From Medicago truncatula (Eukaryota; Streptophyta; Magnoliopsida; Fabales; Fabaceae): a stretch of DNA of 64,000 nucleotides. This document shows positions 12,001 to 24,830 of this stretch, one piece after another. Each line of letters opens with the position of its first letter. Position 1 is the first letter of the stretch. The stretch spans positions 50,138,494 to 50,202,493 of the forward strand of contig NC_053045.1 in the NCBI RefSeq assembly GCF_003473485.1. Reading direction: 5' to 3'. The position numbers and the translations under genes are program-made. The notes beneath the pieces are model-generated. The model made no database searches. It was not told the origin of the DNA and saw only the letters and a program-made list of their open reading frames with translations.

Positions 12001-12227
12001 ATTTTTTTTTTCTCCATCTAACACTACTATTTATTTTTATTTTTATTTAACGATGAAATTTGTGCAAATTTGAAAACTATTGTTCTTGTTTTTTGCTCAG
12101 TTGCTCAAGCTTTTTAATTTGATTTTTTTAGCTTAAAATTTTAATCTGTTAATTATTTTTCTTTTGAAAATAAAAAACTTACCAGTGAAGTTTTGAGTGT
12201 TATATGAGTTAATAAGTGTTTGAAAAC
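9076..12227. other. long AT-rich spacer, mostly without gene; foldback remnant near 10145-10620
   Basis: No coding sequence is supported. Positions about 10145-10620 show loosely inverted arms (ttttagattaaaatacattt on the left against ...atcaaaaatataatttagctaa on the right) with repeated 'tttaatccctt'-type phrases, typical of old MULE foldback elements. The final few hundred bases before 12228 are pyrimidine-rich and probably contain the promoter and 5' UTR of the AHL gene. Confidence 0.4.
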
Positions 12228-15200
12228 ATGGAAGCTAGTGGCGGTGTTAGTGGTGGCGTAACGGTGGTCGGATCAGATGCTCCGTCGGAGTATCACGTAG
12301 CTCCGAGAACAGACAACCAAACTCCGACCACTGGATCAGCTGTTCAGCTTTTAGCGGCGGTTCAAGCTGGTGCTCCTCCGCAACAACCGCCGTATACGGC
12401 GGTGTTAACGGCAGCTCCGGCAGTAACGACGGTGCCAGAGAAGAAGAAGAGAGGAAGACCGAGAAAGTATGCAGCGGATGGTTCGGTGACGGCAGCGTTG
12501 TCTCCGAAACCGATATCATCGTCGGCTCCGTTGCCGCCGGTGATCGATTTCACGGCGGAGAAGCGTGCAAAAGTGAAGCCAGTTAGTTCTGTGAGCAAAG
12601 CGAATTTTGAGTTGGAAAATATAGGTACTGCTTCTAACTAGAATATCTCTATTTTGTTGTCTACTTTTTATTTTATTTTTGAAAAAATTGAGTGTGAAAT
12701 GTTACTGTTTTGGATTGTGTTGTGTAAGTGTTGTGGCGTGTTTGGTTTTCTGTTGTTAGTGTAGTTAGAAATTTGGAATCAGTGTTTGACTTATGTTTAT
12801 AGTTTGTGTGGAAGTGAATTCAGATTCAGATGTGGGACCTCTGAATATAGTTGTGGTCTACTCTTGATAATGTGAGGTAGTCCTCAAAAGTGGCTTAATG
12901 TTTGGAAGTAAAATCTTTTCAATTCTAGGTATTATGTTCGAATGACGCTGAGTTTAACTAAATCACGGTGTCACCGTAGTTTTTTTTTTTTTTTTTTTTT
13001 TTGTTAAAATTACGGTGACATATTATAATTATGTGAAATTCACCGTCAATCCAAACATGCAGTAAGTTAGGCTAGAAATCTGCAACTGATGTTTAACACT
13101 TTGGATTGAGTTGTTGAATTGAAAGACTTAAATATTATTGCGGGATGTGTATTGTGTCAAGAGGTCAAGTTGACATGTGTTCCTCTTTTGGTCTTTTGTG
13201 GTCAACTCTATTTACTACTATTATTAGTAATAGTTAGTTGATACAGTTAAGTGGTTCTTCATTCCATTACAGCTTACTTGCTGATATGGATTGTTAGGAA
13301 CTTATGATACTGATAATCTTGTCCTATGATTTAATTAAATTAAATGGGATACTAACTATTTGGTCGCAAAGTGTAAGCATTAACAATAGCTCAAGAAATT
13401 TGCAATTGCCTAAGCTTCATAGTCAATATTGGTAAAATTTCTACAAACTAGTTTTCATATAGTAGTAGTATTGTCAGAAACACGGATAAGCTAAAATGGC
13501 TTGAGTCGTACCCGACACGCATACATGCCGACCGTGATATGCCGTTGATATACCTCGATATACCGCGATACAGTCAATTCATCTCATGAGTGACCAGTTT
13601 TCTAGTACATGAATCAAACTTTCCTCCTCCTTAATTACTCCTTTCTCCTTTAATTACACCCTCTCTCTCCTTTAATTGATACATGTAAATTGTGATGTAT
13701 CTATACAATTCCACGGTTATAAATTGCCAATTTTCAAAATTGGTTTTCCCATGATCCTATTACTAATTGGCCGTTCAATTTTATCCAATTGCAAATTTCA
13801 AGATTCACCCATGTACTTGATATTTAACCATTGCACCTCCTACCATTTTTCTCAACTCCTTTTTTCAAAATTGGTCTAAGACACTGCACTACAATTATCC
13901 AGAGGGAGCCAAAGAGACATCTAGAACCAGAAGCAACACAATGTCAGAAGCAATTTCCAATTCCAACTCTACAATTTTAAGTAAGTTTCTTTTATGAAAA
14001 TGTTTTACAAGATGATCATGCTCCTCTTTGGGCTGATGTCAGTGTAGTAAACAAGGGCACTAAGGGATCAGAGGCAGGTGAAAATAGGACCTGATCTTGT
14101 AACTGTGTCAAAAAATTTTACAAGTTTTTTACTCTCTAGTAAAAACTCATTTGTTTAGAATTTATGGAACTGAAATTTATGTGCGTCATAATGTAAATGA
14201 TGAGTATTTGTCTGTGTTGCAATCTACCGGTGTTGGTGAAGGAGGAGATGAAATTAATACTATTTCAATATCTTAGTTTGGATTTTTTGAAAACCATGTT
14301 AAAAATTGTGTACTGAGTTTGGAAGATAATGATTTACAATTTCTATTTTATATTTTACCAATGGTTAAGAGCTATGTTTTTATTTTAATTTTCTAAAGTT
14401 GCAGTCATATATTTATTAGTATATTTTATATATGTATTGTATCCTATAATTTTAAATGAATGATGAATCGCCGTATCGGATGTGTATTGTATCTGATACT
14501 CGTTTCTTGTCTGTGATTCATAGGTAGTATTGTTATTTTTAATCTATAATTCCTTTTTGCCGTACATTGTTTTGTGTACATTCAAATATGATATTCCCTT
14601 TTTGTTTAACTTATAATTCTGGTAAGCTTCTAAATTTGCTAATTGGATGAAGCTTATTTCCCAAATTTCTGCTTTTACATATGTGCACAAACTTAACTTT
14701 AGCTTTGAAATTCTATAAAAAATTGGTTGATGTCCGAGTCTGACATATCTGATGTAGAGTTTTGAAGTACTTACAAATAATAAAATAGCATTTAGTTTCA
14801 TATTAAATTGTTTTCCTTTGACTACCTGATATTAGATATTTACCGTCTCAGATTGCTGCACTGTACATTCTATACTGGCCTATATATTAGGACTAAACTG
14901 ATATATAAAGCATCTTGAGGTGGACTTAAAAGATTATTCTCTTGGAATCTTATTCTCTTAGGACAAAAGCATAGTGATGTTTCAGCTTTTTATTATCCGG
15001 TAACTCAGGACCGATTCAAAAACACAATTGGTAACTTAGGTCTAAATATTAAAATTCTTAATTTGGCCTAAATTATAGACGTCTTATAATTGAAACCCCG
15101 AGACTGTTTAACCTTTTCAATTTGATTATTAATTATTGTTAACATTTACATTTTTTAGGTGAATGGGTCCCTTGCTCTGTTGGTTCAAATTTTACACCCC

Positions 15201-16610
15201 ACATCATCACTGTTAATGCTGGAGAGGTAATTTTCAGAAATATCTATTGACTATGCTGTAACACAGTTATTTGGGGAAGTGAAAAGTCCTATATTACATG
15301 CATGTCTTTTGTAGAATGAAGTGTGATAAAATTAGGGACTAACTATAAACAGAATAAAAGTGAGAGGGAGCATTTAGTAACATGTTAATTTCCTGTCATA
15401 TCTGTGTGATCACTTACTTTTTTTTCAGTGATAACTAGAAAATAGTCTAACTGACGATTGTCAACAATTTTGTGTGTATATGTTAGGATGTTACCATGAA
15501 GGTAATTTCATTTTCTCAGCAAGGACCTCGAGCTGTATGCATTCTTTCAGCAAATGGTGTCATAAAAAGTGTCACACTTCGTCAGCCCGATTCTTCTGGG
15601 GGCACATTGACATATGAGGTGAATCATTTGTGCAAATTTTTATTATCATTCCATCTTATTGAAGAGAACTTTCATTTGGTTCCACAATGCATTTAATGAT
15701 CTACACAGTTCAAGAATGTTGTTTCTCGTGCCTTTTTGAGCATATAGTGGGATTGGATTATTTGCACGCACAGCTACTTATCTCGGTGTTTCTACAGGGA
15801 CTGTTTGAAATTCTGTCTTTATCTGGTTCCTTCATGCCAAATGAAAGTGGAGGAGGAACACGAAGCAGATCAGGCGGCATGAGTGTGTCTTTGGCAAGTC
15901 CTGACGGACGTGTTGTTGGCGGAGGAGTAGCTGGTCTGTTGGTGGCTGCAAGTCCAGTGCAGGTAATTATTCTATCTGTAAGGGAGAATATTTGTAAATT
16001 AAAAGTAAAATAATAAATAAAAACAAAAACATTATTTCAAATCAAATGAACCTTTTTAATTTTGCGTGGTTCAAGTGGTCGGTGGTTTGAGTCTCTTGAG
16101 CATGTGGTCATGGTTCAATCTCTAACTCATTTGTATTAAAATTCACCATTTGAGAAAGACAACTCTTAAATGTGCTTCGAGTTTTCGAATGAATTAGATG
16201 CAGTTGCACACATTTCTAGAAAACAGACCTTACAATGACAACTCCATTTCTAGCAAACAAACATTTCAGTGACAACTCAATTATAGCAACATGCATAAGC
16301 TAGTGATTTAGTATTTACTCGATAACAATTTGTTTGATTCTGATCATTCTAATTTTAAACATGTATCTACCAGGTAGTGGTTGGTAGTTTTATGGCAGGA
16401 AACCAACATGAGCAGAAGCCAAGAAATCAGAAACATGATGTGGTATCAACTGTGTCATCTCCTGCTGTTGTTCCCATTCCTACTCTTGATCCAATACCTA
16501 TTCTATCATCAGTAACTTCCTTCCGTGGAGATAATTGGTCTGCTGTGCCAGCATCGGATGCAAAGGATAAGCCCGCTACTGATATTAATGTGTCTCTTCC
16601 TGGAGGCTAA
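12228..16610 (+). CDS. AT-hook motif nuclear-localized (AHL) protein, five coding exons, 332 aa
   Basis: Exons 12228-12624, 15159-15226, 15487-15618, 15798-15962, 16374-16610 join with GT-AG introns and keep frame (999 nt with stop). The start is the ATG at 12228, giving MEASGG. Residues 75-81 are RGRPRKY, one type-II AT-hook that binds the minor groove of AT-rich DNA. Residues about 143-262 form the PPC/DUF296 domain (FTPHIITVNAGEDVTMKV, SANGVIKSVTLRQP, FEILSLSGSF, SVSLASPDGRVVGGGVAGLL, VVVGSF). One AT-hook, a PPC domain and introns place it in the intron-containing AHL clade. AHL proteins are nuclear trimeric DNA-binding regulators of growth and chromatin. Odd point: the usual GRFEIL hexapeptide reads GLFEIL (residue 201). 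Intron 1 is long (2.5 kb) and carries repeat remnants. Confidence 0.95.
13470..14530. repeat. repeat remnants inside AHL intron 1
   Basis: Two phrases with repeated 'cgatat/cgtatcgg' motifs (13490-13585 and 14465-14525) resemble the ends of degraded plant hAT-like repeats and sit about 1 kb apart inside the intron. The interior has no coding sequence I trust. A T-run lies at 12979-13001. Confidence 0.3.
16060..16150 (+). repeat. tRNA-derived SINE-like phrase in AHL intron 4
   Basis: The text tggttcaagtggtcggtgg ... catggttcaatctctaac has the spacing of A-box and B-box of a degenerate tRNA-derived SINE. There is no clear tail or target duplication. Confidence 0.35.
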
Positions 16611-17425
16611 TTTCATAAGGATGCCTTTGCCTTATATATATGCATTTATGTGTAGCTGCTTTTACAATGCTGTAATGGGATTCCTAGTTGTTAGCTCACT
16701 TTCTTTTGTTTGTTGTGTTATGGTTGTTGAACTTTGTACCGTGACCAACAAGTTTTCCATGTTTTACCAGGTTCCTGTCATTGTAGAATTTGAGTTACCT
16801 GATAAGATATGCTTTTTAATGATACGAAGTCATGCCTTAAAGAATTTATTTTGATGTGATAGTTATTCATGATTGTTGAATTAGCGGTTTACTATTTGAA
16901 GTGCATGATTGTTGGCCCAAACTATATTAAAAATTCTGAAAAATTCATGACATATAATTAATCGTGTACATCACTTATTATTGTGTTTTTAAAGTTATTC
17001 TTGTCATTATGACAATGTCTCCAACATGAGAATGATGATCATTCATTTCTATGTAAATAAAAAACAATGAAGAACTCAAACTTGTCAACCAATTTTGTTA
17101 AATCCCTGTTAGAAACTAACACTAAAATAGGTGCCTATTCATAAATTAAGCCTTATTATTATAAATATATAGTAGTGTATTTCTATATTATATTCTTGCA
17201 CAACAATTTTTTTTTTTTTTTTTTTTTTAAGTTTTTAGTCCTATAAATATTTAAATTTTTTGTTTTAGTCTCCAAAAAATTTCTTCAACTTTTAGTTTTA
17301 TTTATATTTTTGGTCTCTGCTTTTAATTCAACTCATGTGCACCCTTCATATTTAAGTAAGTTTTTGCACGAAAGTTTTGAATATTATAAGAACTTTTAAA
17401 AAAACAAGAATTTTTTTACAGAACA
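16611..17425. other. 3' UTR of the AHL gene then AT-rich spacer
   Basis: The first 250 or so bases probably form the 3' UTR of the AHL gene. The rest is AT-rich with a T-run at 17210-17228; no gene is seen. An open frame at 16525-16854 overlaps the last AHL exon out of frame and is a shadow. Confidence 0.4.
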
Positions 17426-17789
17426 TAAATTTAAGGTTTAAATGTGTCATTGGTCCTGCACTTTCATCAGATTTTGGCATTAGTCCCTGCACTTTTTTTT
17501 GTTTGGCACTGATCCATGTACTTTGTAAAAATATTGGTATTGATCATACCCCGTGGCACCAATATCAATATTTTTACAAAGTGCAGGGATTAATACCAAT
17601 ATTTTTACAAAGTGCAAGGATTAATACCAATAGTTTTGTGGTTTTTTTTAACAGAAAGTTAACAGAGGGACCAATACCAATATTTTTACAAAGTGCAGGG
17701 ATCAATTCCAAACAAAAAAAAGTGTAGAGACCAATGCCAAAATCTGATGAAAGTGCAGGGATTAAAGGCATATTTAAGCCTAAATTTAA
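17426..17789. mobile_element. small foldback MULE with perfect 9-bp target-site duplication
   Basis: The 346-bp element 17435-17780 has long imperfect inverted arms: the left arm contains cctgcactttcatcagattt and ttggcatta, the right arm their complement. It is flanked by identical taaatttaa (17426-17434 and 17781-17789). A 9-bp duplication plus long terminal inverted repeats is the hallmark of Mutator-like elements. Internal phrases 'accaatatttttacaaagtgca' (shown in part: atttttacaaagtgca) repeat four times. There is no transposase. Confidence 0.8.
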
Positions 17790-18305
17790 TATGAATTCTA
17801 AATTTTTTTTGCCAAAAGAGTCTTAAAATATTCTAAAAATAATTGAAAAAAAATTCGAAGATACAACGTAAAATTTTTTAGGACTTCAAGTTAAAGAAAT
17901 TCTTTAGAAAACTAAAACGAAAACTTATTTAACTCTTAAAAAAATGAATTTATTTTTGGGTGAGTTCTTCACCGAGAATCTAGGGGTGTTTTGTCGTCAA
18001 GGGCCATATTTTTCTTGTAGGTACGTCAAGATGCTGTCCCACTCAGATTAATTTTGATTATCTCATTTTTTTTCTATTGCTCATATGATATTTCTTTCCT
18101 TTTTTTATGACATGACATTATCTTGTACATTTTGCTCTTGTCCTTTTCTTTCTTTTTCACACTTATCACACACTATTAATCTATCAGTGTAAGAAAATAT
18201 TTTTTTTATAGATTGATGTACCGGGAAACCTGGTTTAACATTTTACTTTGCTTTGGACGATTGTAGATACATCAATGACCATAATCTTTGTGCGTATCCC
18301 ATCAA
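17790..18305. other. no gene seen
   Basis: AT-rich spacer without supported features. Confidence 0.4.
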
Positions 18306-18475
18306 TGAGAAACTATTCACAAATGATAAATATTTAGGCACATTCATATTAAATGGAAAAAATTAAATAAAAAATAATTAAATCACATCAATTAGTATTG
18401 TTTAGTTTTTTTTCTTTTAGTGTGTCTAAATATTTATCATTTATAACTATGTTTATAGAAGAGTTTCTCTCTATC
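18306..18475. mobile_element. short foldback (MITE-like)
   Basis: Left arm gagaaactattcacaaatg then ataaatatttaggcaca; the right arm near 18424-18470 carries the complement (tgtctaaatatttatcattt ... gagtttctctc). There is no coding content. Superfamily unknown. Confidence 0.5.
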
Positions 18476-18744
18476 AATATGTTGTCTACTATTTTGGATA
18501 TTAAGGTGCTCTGGACCTTGCTTTGATGTTTCAAGTAGCCTTGATTTCTTTTTTTAATAAAATTGAAAAATGCTTGTTGTTAAAAGAGAAGTTTAACAAA
18601 ACAAACAATTCTATATGATCGGTCAAATAATAATCATTCAAGATCTATTTATTATCAACCAAAACGTGATTGGTCAAATATCATTTTTTTTATATTTTTG
18701 TTGGTCAGATATCATTTTTTTATATATATTCTTTTTTTTTAGGG

Positions 18745-18748
<4 letters not shown>

Positions 18749-18795
<47 letters not shown>
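18749..18795. repeat. (TA)n microsatellite
   Basis: About 23 uninterrupted TA units. Open frames running through it (poly Ile-Tyr) are artefacts. Confidence 0.95.
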
Positions 18796-18797
<2 letters not shown>

Positions 18798-19426
18798 TTC
18801 TATTTCTTGTATAGATCATTCGTCAAAAATGGCAATGCTCGCTAAAAAATTAAGTTGTTTAAGAATGATATGTGGAGCCACCCTCTATGCACAAAAGTCA
18901 CACGTATGTATGATTGACCTTAAGGTGCTAATCTTAACAAAACTTTTACGGTGACAATGTCTTCAAATTGAACTGTATTCATAATCTAGTCTACTAAGAA
19001 ATTGTATACAAAACTTTGCAAAGATTTCAAAGTTGTATCAAGAGAGTTTGACCATCCAACATAACTTTTAGCTTCCGAATATTTGAATGAAGAAGAAAAT
19101 ATATAGGAATAGTCAAGATAATGTATCTACCATAAATTAAGCACATTCAAAGACGAAAAACAAGTGCTTCTTAAGATAATGTAATGGTTGATTTTTATCT
19201 CCTGAGATGTGATAAAGTTGCAAGAGAAAATAGAGGATACTGTAAAGTTCCACAACAACTTTCAATTTAAATAGTGCTTTCGGTAAGAATTGGAGTTCAA
19301 GCAATGAGCATCAAGATATCCAAACATTATACATATTCCAAAAGTTCACTATGGAAATGAAACGCGAAGCATTCTGGTTCTGTAAATATTACTCAGTAAT
19401 ATAAATGGATTGTAAACCAAGAGTTC
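18796..19426. other. spacer and likely CLPR2 3' UTR
   Basis: No gene is seen. The part nearest 19427 is downstream of the CLPR2 stop on the minus strand and probably contains its 3' UTR. Confidence 0.4.
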
Positions 19427-22400
19427 TTAACCAATGCCTGAGCCAGCATCCTTGCGAGGTGCATCAGCTTTTATGCGCCGTGGCCTTACAATTTTGTCAA
19501 TGAGCCCATAGTCAAGGGCCTCTTGTGCATCAAATCGTTTTACCCTTTTCAAGTCTTCGGTGATCTGAAGATATGGATTAAAAATTAATTTTCCAGAAAA
19601 TAAAACTCATTATGAAATTTCGAAATAAACATCCATGAAAAATGAACTCTAAGATACACAAAATGGCATACACGTAATACAGACTTCAAACAGAAAGAAA
19701 CTTAGATAACGAAAGGATGAATAAACACATCCTTGTAAAAGCAGAGTCACTTGAATTTAACTTCATCTACAAAGGAAATCCAAATATTTTTCAAGAACTT
19801 TTTTTTTTTTTTTTCATACAGAGAAGAAGTTATTTGGTCAAGCAATCATACAATCATAACATACAAAACAACAACAGAAGTTATAGATTCTAATTTATCT
19901 CCATGAATTCCATTTTAAAGTGAACTGACCTTCTCAACAGGCTGGCCTGTTTTGTTAGCCAACTCAGTGAAAAGATAATCTCTGATTCTAAGAAGTTCAG
20001 CTGCTTCATTTTGAATGTCATCAGCCTGAAAGAGTTTTCACAATGTTAAGAGTCAAAATTAAAAGCAACAATTTCTTAAATACACAAATTCTATTGATGA
20101 CATCTATCTCAGAAAAAAGGCAGGCATACCCGACCACGAGCAGCTCCTGCTGGAGATTGGATAACAATTCTTGCAAGAGGCATTGCAGTACGATTTCCCT
20201 TAATACAACAGAATATTACAAGATTATTAATAGATCAACAAAACTATATTCATAACCTTAGAGAAGTCGATAGACTCAATACGACAAGCACAAGGCACAA
20301 GTAGCACAAAACCAATTAGAAATGAATGTGACAACAAAGCAGAATGGAGTACAAAGAGGAAGATTTGGAATAAGATCGTGATGGAATTAATGACTGAAAA
20401 AGTAGTAAAATATTCACTATTGTTCTTTCTTCTCAATTACCTTTTCATTTCCATAATTTCAAACTACCGGACCTGCCAACTTTTTCATTTTAACATACAA
20501 TTGACAGTTGATATTGCTGGTAATATGATCATTCATGACAGTTAAGGTTGTACTATAAATATAATACATGTTAGGTACTCACCTTTGGCGACAGAAGTAG
20601 AGATAAAAAACTCATTTCCTTCTTTTGTGGTTATATATAATGATAATGATACGAATACGATGCAGTCATTTTAAATGCATATAAATGTCAAGCATGATCC
20701 TTAATCATATTTGTGGTGGGGATAATGTATAATACATAGATATCTCTTCAGTAGGTAAGTATAAAGTCCATTCAACAAAGGCCATCCTTGATTATATTGA
20801 GAATGCAAATCTCTAACCGTACAACCCCGTAATGTAGGAAATCTTTTTAATTATATTAAGAATGCAAATCGATAACCTTAAATCCCGTGCTATGACAAGC
20901 TTAACTTCTACAAGTTGTATTAACAGACAGTGGGATAATACAATACCTTCTCTCCAGCTGCAAGTAGAAATGCTGCAAGACCATAAGCTTGGCCTATACA
21001 ATGGGTGCATATAGGAGTCTGCAAGCTTTGCATGGTATCGTAGAGAGACATGCATGGCGTAAGCTGCAAATGTTGAAAGTTTAAGCGAGTTAAATAGCTG
21101 ATCGTCAAAAGGAATATTAAACTAGAAACAAGAGGATTTTATTATTGACCACCAAACACTAGAATCATTACTTACATCCCCACCAGGACCATTAATGTAC
21201 AAATAGAGCTTCTTGGAGTTATCTACACTGTCAAGATACAGCAAAGTTGCCAATATTTGATTGCTTAATTCTTCATCTATCTCTTGTCCGATGAAGATAA
21301 CACGTTCTCGATACTGCATAAAATAATGCACCAGTTCTTCTAAATAATTAACTTAATAAAAAGACGAAAATAAACTCGAGGTTCACATCTGATCCATGAC
21401 TACGTCATAAAGTAACCCATTGCTATGTTCCTTCACGAGTTCTTCTTAGATAAGTGTACAATTAACAATACATTATATCAAGATGTAACAACTTACAAGG
21501 GCATTCCATAAATCAACCCATTGCCAAGTTCCTTCACCAGGTGTTCTATAGGGGACTCTAGGAGTTCCAATGGGCATCATCCGAATTTGTGCCCTTACTG
21601 GTTTCTGGTTAGCATACCTAAAAACATAAAAGTTTGGTATTGCTTGCATCAGTCTGTTTATGCAATGATATATATAACTTTCACATAAAATTATTTTAGT
21701 CTTCTACCAAGTCTAACATATTAATTGTTCCCAAGTGACATAAACCATGTTTTAATCCATACTTTCTCATTTGTGATTAAAAAAAGAGAACTATATATCA
21801 CGACAAACTGTCTCCTGAAGGACTCGCAAATTAAAGATAACCGATTAAAATCTCTCCTGGCCGGAAAACCCTCTTGGGAAGCAACAAATTAAAGAATATT
21901 AAAATAATGCTTTTGTGATCCCATTTCTCGCGACAAATATCATTTTCCTTAAAAAAAAATACCATGCAAAAAAGGAGTAAGTTGTGGACATGCATTTACC
22001 TTTAGATTTCTCAAAAAAGGAATATTAAGCTATAAACTCGATTGCGGTTTAGAATTGCCTGCTAATCCGAAAAATAATAATAATAATAATAATGATTGCT
22101 TCCAGCATTTAGGAAAAAATGTATCGGATTAAAAGCATTGTGTTTGCTGATAAACAAAAAAATAATTCATTTCATAAAAAGATGTCAATTTCAAGTGTAT
22201 AATAGCAGTCACATAATCAATTACTTGCTGATACAAAATGAAGATTTCAATAGAAGAAATTCCCACAACCCATTACCTGAAATTAAGAACCTTGTTAACT
22301 TTACCAAAAAACTGTGCGTTTACATTAGATGAAATTGAAGACGCTCCAAAAGTACCTGAAATTGAAAATAGTGAGCGAAAAAAGAAATAAAGTGATGAAA

Positions 22401-22620
22401 TTGAATAAGAAAAATGAAGTGAAGAAAATGGGCACACGTGAAGATTGGAGTTTCAATCCTGAGTAGATTTTGGTGGAAACACTGAAATGGAAAAAGAGAA
22501 AACAAGAGAGTGAGAATTAGTTGAAATTGAATTGAATAATTTGTGGGAGATTGTGTGAGATTACCTAGGAGGAGAATAAACACGGGGGGTTGAAACGGTC
22601 GTGTATGGTGCGACCGCCAT
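19427..22620 (-). CDS. CLPR2: plastid Clp protease non-catalytic subunit ClpR2, nine coding exons, 285 aa
   Basis: Exons in coding order: 22565-22620, 22438-22481, 22277-22355, 21497-21617, 21176-21313, 20947-21063, 20130-20198, 19930-20025, 19427-19564; all GT-AG and in frame (858 nt with stop). The product starts MAVAPYTTVSTPRV, a likely plastid transit peptide, then MMPIGTPRVPYR (residues 73-84), YRERVIFIGQEIDEE (101-115), LYINGPGGD (138-146) and the Clp core. It matches Arabidopsis CLPR2 closely in order and length (279 aa). By eye alignment to ClpP, the catalytic Ser is Gly174 (CIGQAYGLA), the His is Gln199 (ARIVIQSP) and the Asp is Val. This is as expected for ClpR, which builds the stromal ClpPR core ring but does not cut peptides. 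Confidence 0.95.
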
Positions 22621-24830
22621 GTTGAGGGGAACGACGATGGAAGGAACGGGAGACAGCGGATAGGGAATGTAGTTCTGTGTTTTGAAACTTCAACAAAGGA
22701 GTAATATGGTCATTTTCATATGAGATAAAAATCCATTTAATCGTCAAGGTAATTTAATTAAGAGTCTTTAAGTTCGAGTTAATTCTAAACAAGGAGCAAA
22801 AAAAATTCAGGTTGATTCCAAAACATATCCACAACTTGACTTCGAGTTTATTCTACATATTATGTTTGCTCAAAAATATAATATAGATATGATAGGATAT
22901 GATATATAAAAATTGAATGCAGTTACTAGCACTATCTTGAGAGAGAATTGATTATGTCACTCTCTTCTAAGAAAAGAATCATGATTCGCTCATTGAATCA
23001 TCAATTTATAGGTAGTTTAGCTTCGGTATAAAAAGATCAAATATTCCGATAAGATTTGAGGATTAGTCTAATAATAAGCTCAAATGACCTAAATCTATGA
23101 TAGGTTAGAAAGAAACAAAGAAAGATTGACTCACATGACTGCAACAAAAAAAAAAAATGCATCTGAAAATTCTCAATTGTCGTCGGAAGTTGCTTAAATA
23201 TTAAAGATTTGTGGATTAGTCTCTTATAATTTGTCACTAAAAATGGGATCAATATTCGATACCAGCAAATTAAACACATAAAAATTTGCTTACATCGAGT
23301 TGTTGGAAAAAGAGTATAATGAACATGTAAAAAAGGAAGAGCATTTCTTCGCAATTGAGCGAAGAAATAAAAAATTTGTGTGGTCCATCTATTTTGTATC
23401 TCTTTTCCCTATTTCTCTTCTAATCAAACAAGAGAAATTTATAACTTCTCTTTCTCTCTTCTCTTACTCTCTCTTGCCTATTTCTCTTAAAACAAACACA
23501 CAGAATCACAATATTCCTTTTATGACATCGGGGAAAGAGATTGCTCAACAAGTTGGCTAAGATAACTCTCACTGTTCTCATTAATAGCCTCCTCTCTTTC
23601 AACTGCCATCCTGCAGCTAATTGAGTTTTTAACACTTCTAGTCATGATAAAAAAAATCTCCTATGCTTTGTTTTATTTTTTTTTTATTTTTTTTTTTATA
23701 ATAAGATCCAAAATGCTTTGCTAGTGTGATTGAACTAAACAAATGCTTAGTGTGCCTTGGTTAAGTAAAAAGGAGATAGTTGTTATCTTTTTTTTTTTTT
23801 TTTTGAGAGAAGAGATAATTGTTATGTATAACTAATAAATGAAAAATTAGATTGCATTCTTTAGAAAACTTCACCAGAATTCACCAATTTGCCTTGATTT
23901 TCTGCTGAATCAGCATAGCAAGTTTGTCCATGTAAAGAACAAACAAGTAGGAGGACATTGGTTTTATTTATAATAAAAATGTAAGGGAATATTAGACCTC
24001 CTTGTTTCAAACCAAATCACTGCAATCTTTCATTGTTCCATTTGAGATAGAGAAAAGGAGGTAATGCAGCACCTAATAAAATCTATATAACATGAGAAAA
24101 ACCATACTCTGAGGATTAGAACAAATAGAGATAGTTTTTGTTTTTAATGACAACTATTAGTGTGTTAATTATTATATTAATATTTTTCTCCTTATCAAGA
24201 CTTGAACTATAAACTTTAACTCCTCAATTCCTTTAATTCCTTAGCTCAAACAAGCCATTCGATTACCCAATTTATATTAGCTTTGATTATTTTTGAGTTC
24301 ATCGGTAGTTACTGCGCTTGTTTTGAATGTTTCAATCACATAACGTTTGTGGTTTCTTCCAGCCATAGTGAATCTCTCATATATAATCCTTGTTCCTACT
24401 TACCATACTATATAAACCTGGTAGCTACCTCAACTAACAAGATTTTCAAACTACATTCTTCATACGATTTTGAATATAGCATTACTCCTTCATCGTGTAT
24501 TTTTGGTACAAGACAGTTAAGGCAGAGTTGTACTGATAATTTTGCATTATCATTGAGAAAAACAAGAACCACAAATGTAATAAATCTGATTTAAATCAAT
24601 GAGAAAACACGAGCCACCCAGGTAATAAATCTGATTTAAGTTTAAGATATACAGACAGACACGGATGTTTTATTATCCAACAACAGAAGCCGGCAAGGGC
24701 AACCCACACCTAGAGTAGAAGTTAGTCCATAATAGACGTCAAATATGGGAAGTAATTAGCTACTCTCATTTGCACATGTCTGGCAGCTCAGTTCCAGAAA
24801 GCGTTCCACAAAACAAGCAATCAATACCAA
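22621..24830. other. spacer between CLPR2 and cornichon genes; no gene seen
   Basis: The first 100 bases hold the CLPR2 5' UTR or promoter on the minus strand. The rest is AT-rich with several T- and A-runs (23144-23157, 23669-23699, 23789-23804). Open frames around 23040-23640 lie on both strands over the same bases and show no family features. 24140-24270 contains phrases like a degenerate SINE (aagacttgaactataaac). The last 150-200 bases are probably the cornichon 3' UTR. Confidence 0.4.

Noticed and set aside
12216-12227. An upstream GTG start for the AHL protein (VFEN before MEAS)
   Set aside because: Eukaryotic initiation at GTG is not supported here; the ATG at 12228 is in frame and matches usual AHL starts.
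12247-12598. Two minus-strand open frames of 78-90 codons over the AHL first exon
   Set aside because: They lie antisense to a well supported GC-rich exon and have no family resemblance; high GC keeps stops rare.
18615-18954. Open frames with poly Ile-Tyr
   Set aside because: Translation of the (TA)n microsatellite.
22565-22747. 60-codon minus-strand frame over the CLPR2 start
   Set aside because: It is out of frame with the CLPR2 first exon, which splices correctly from the ATG at 22620.
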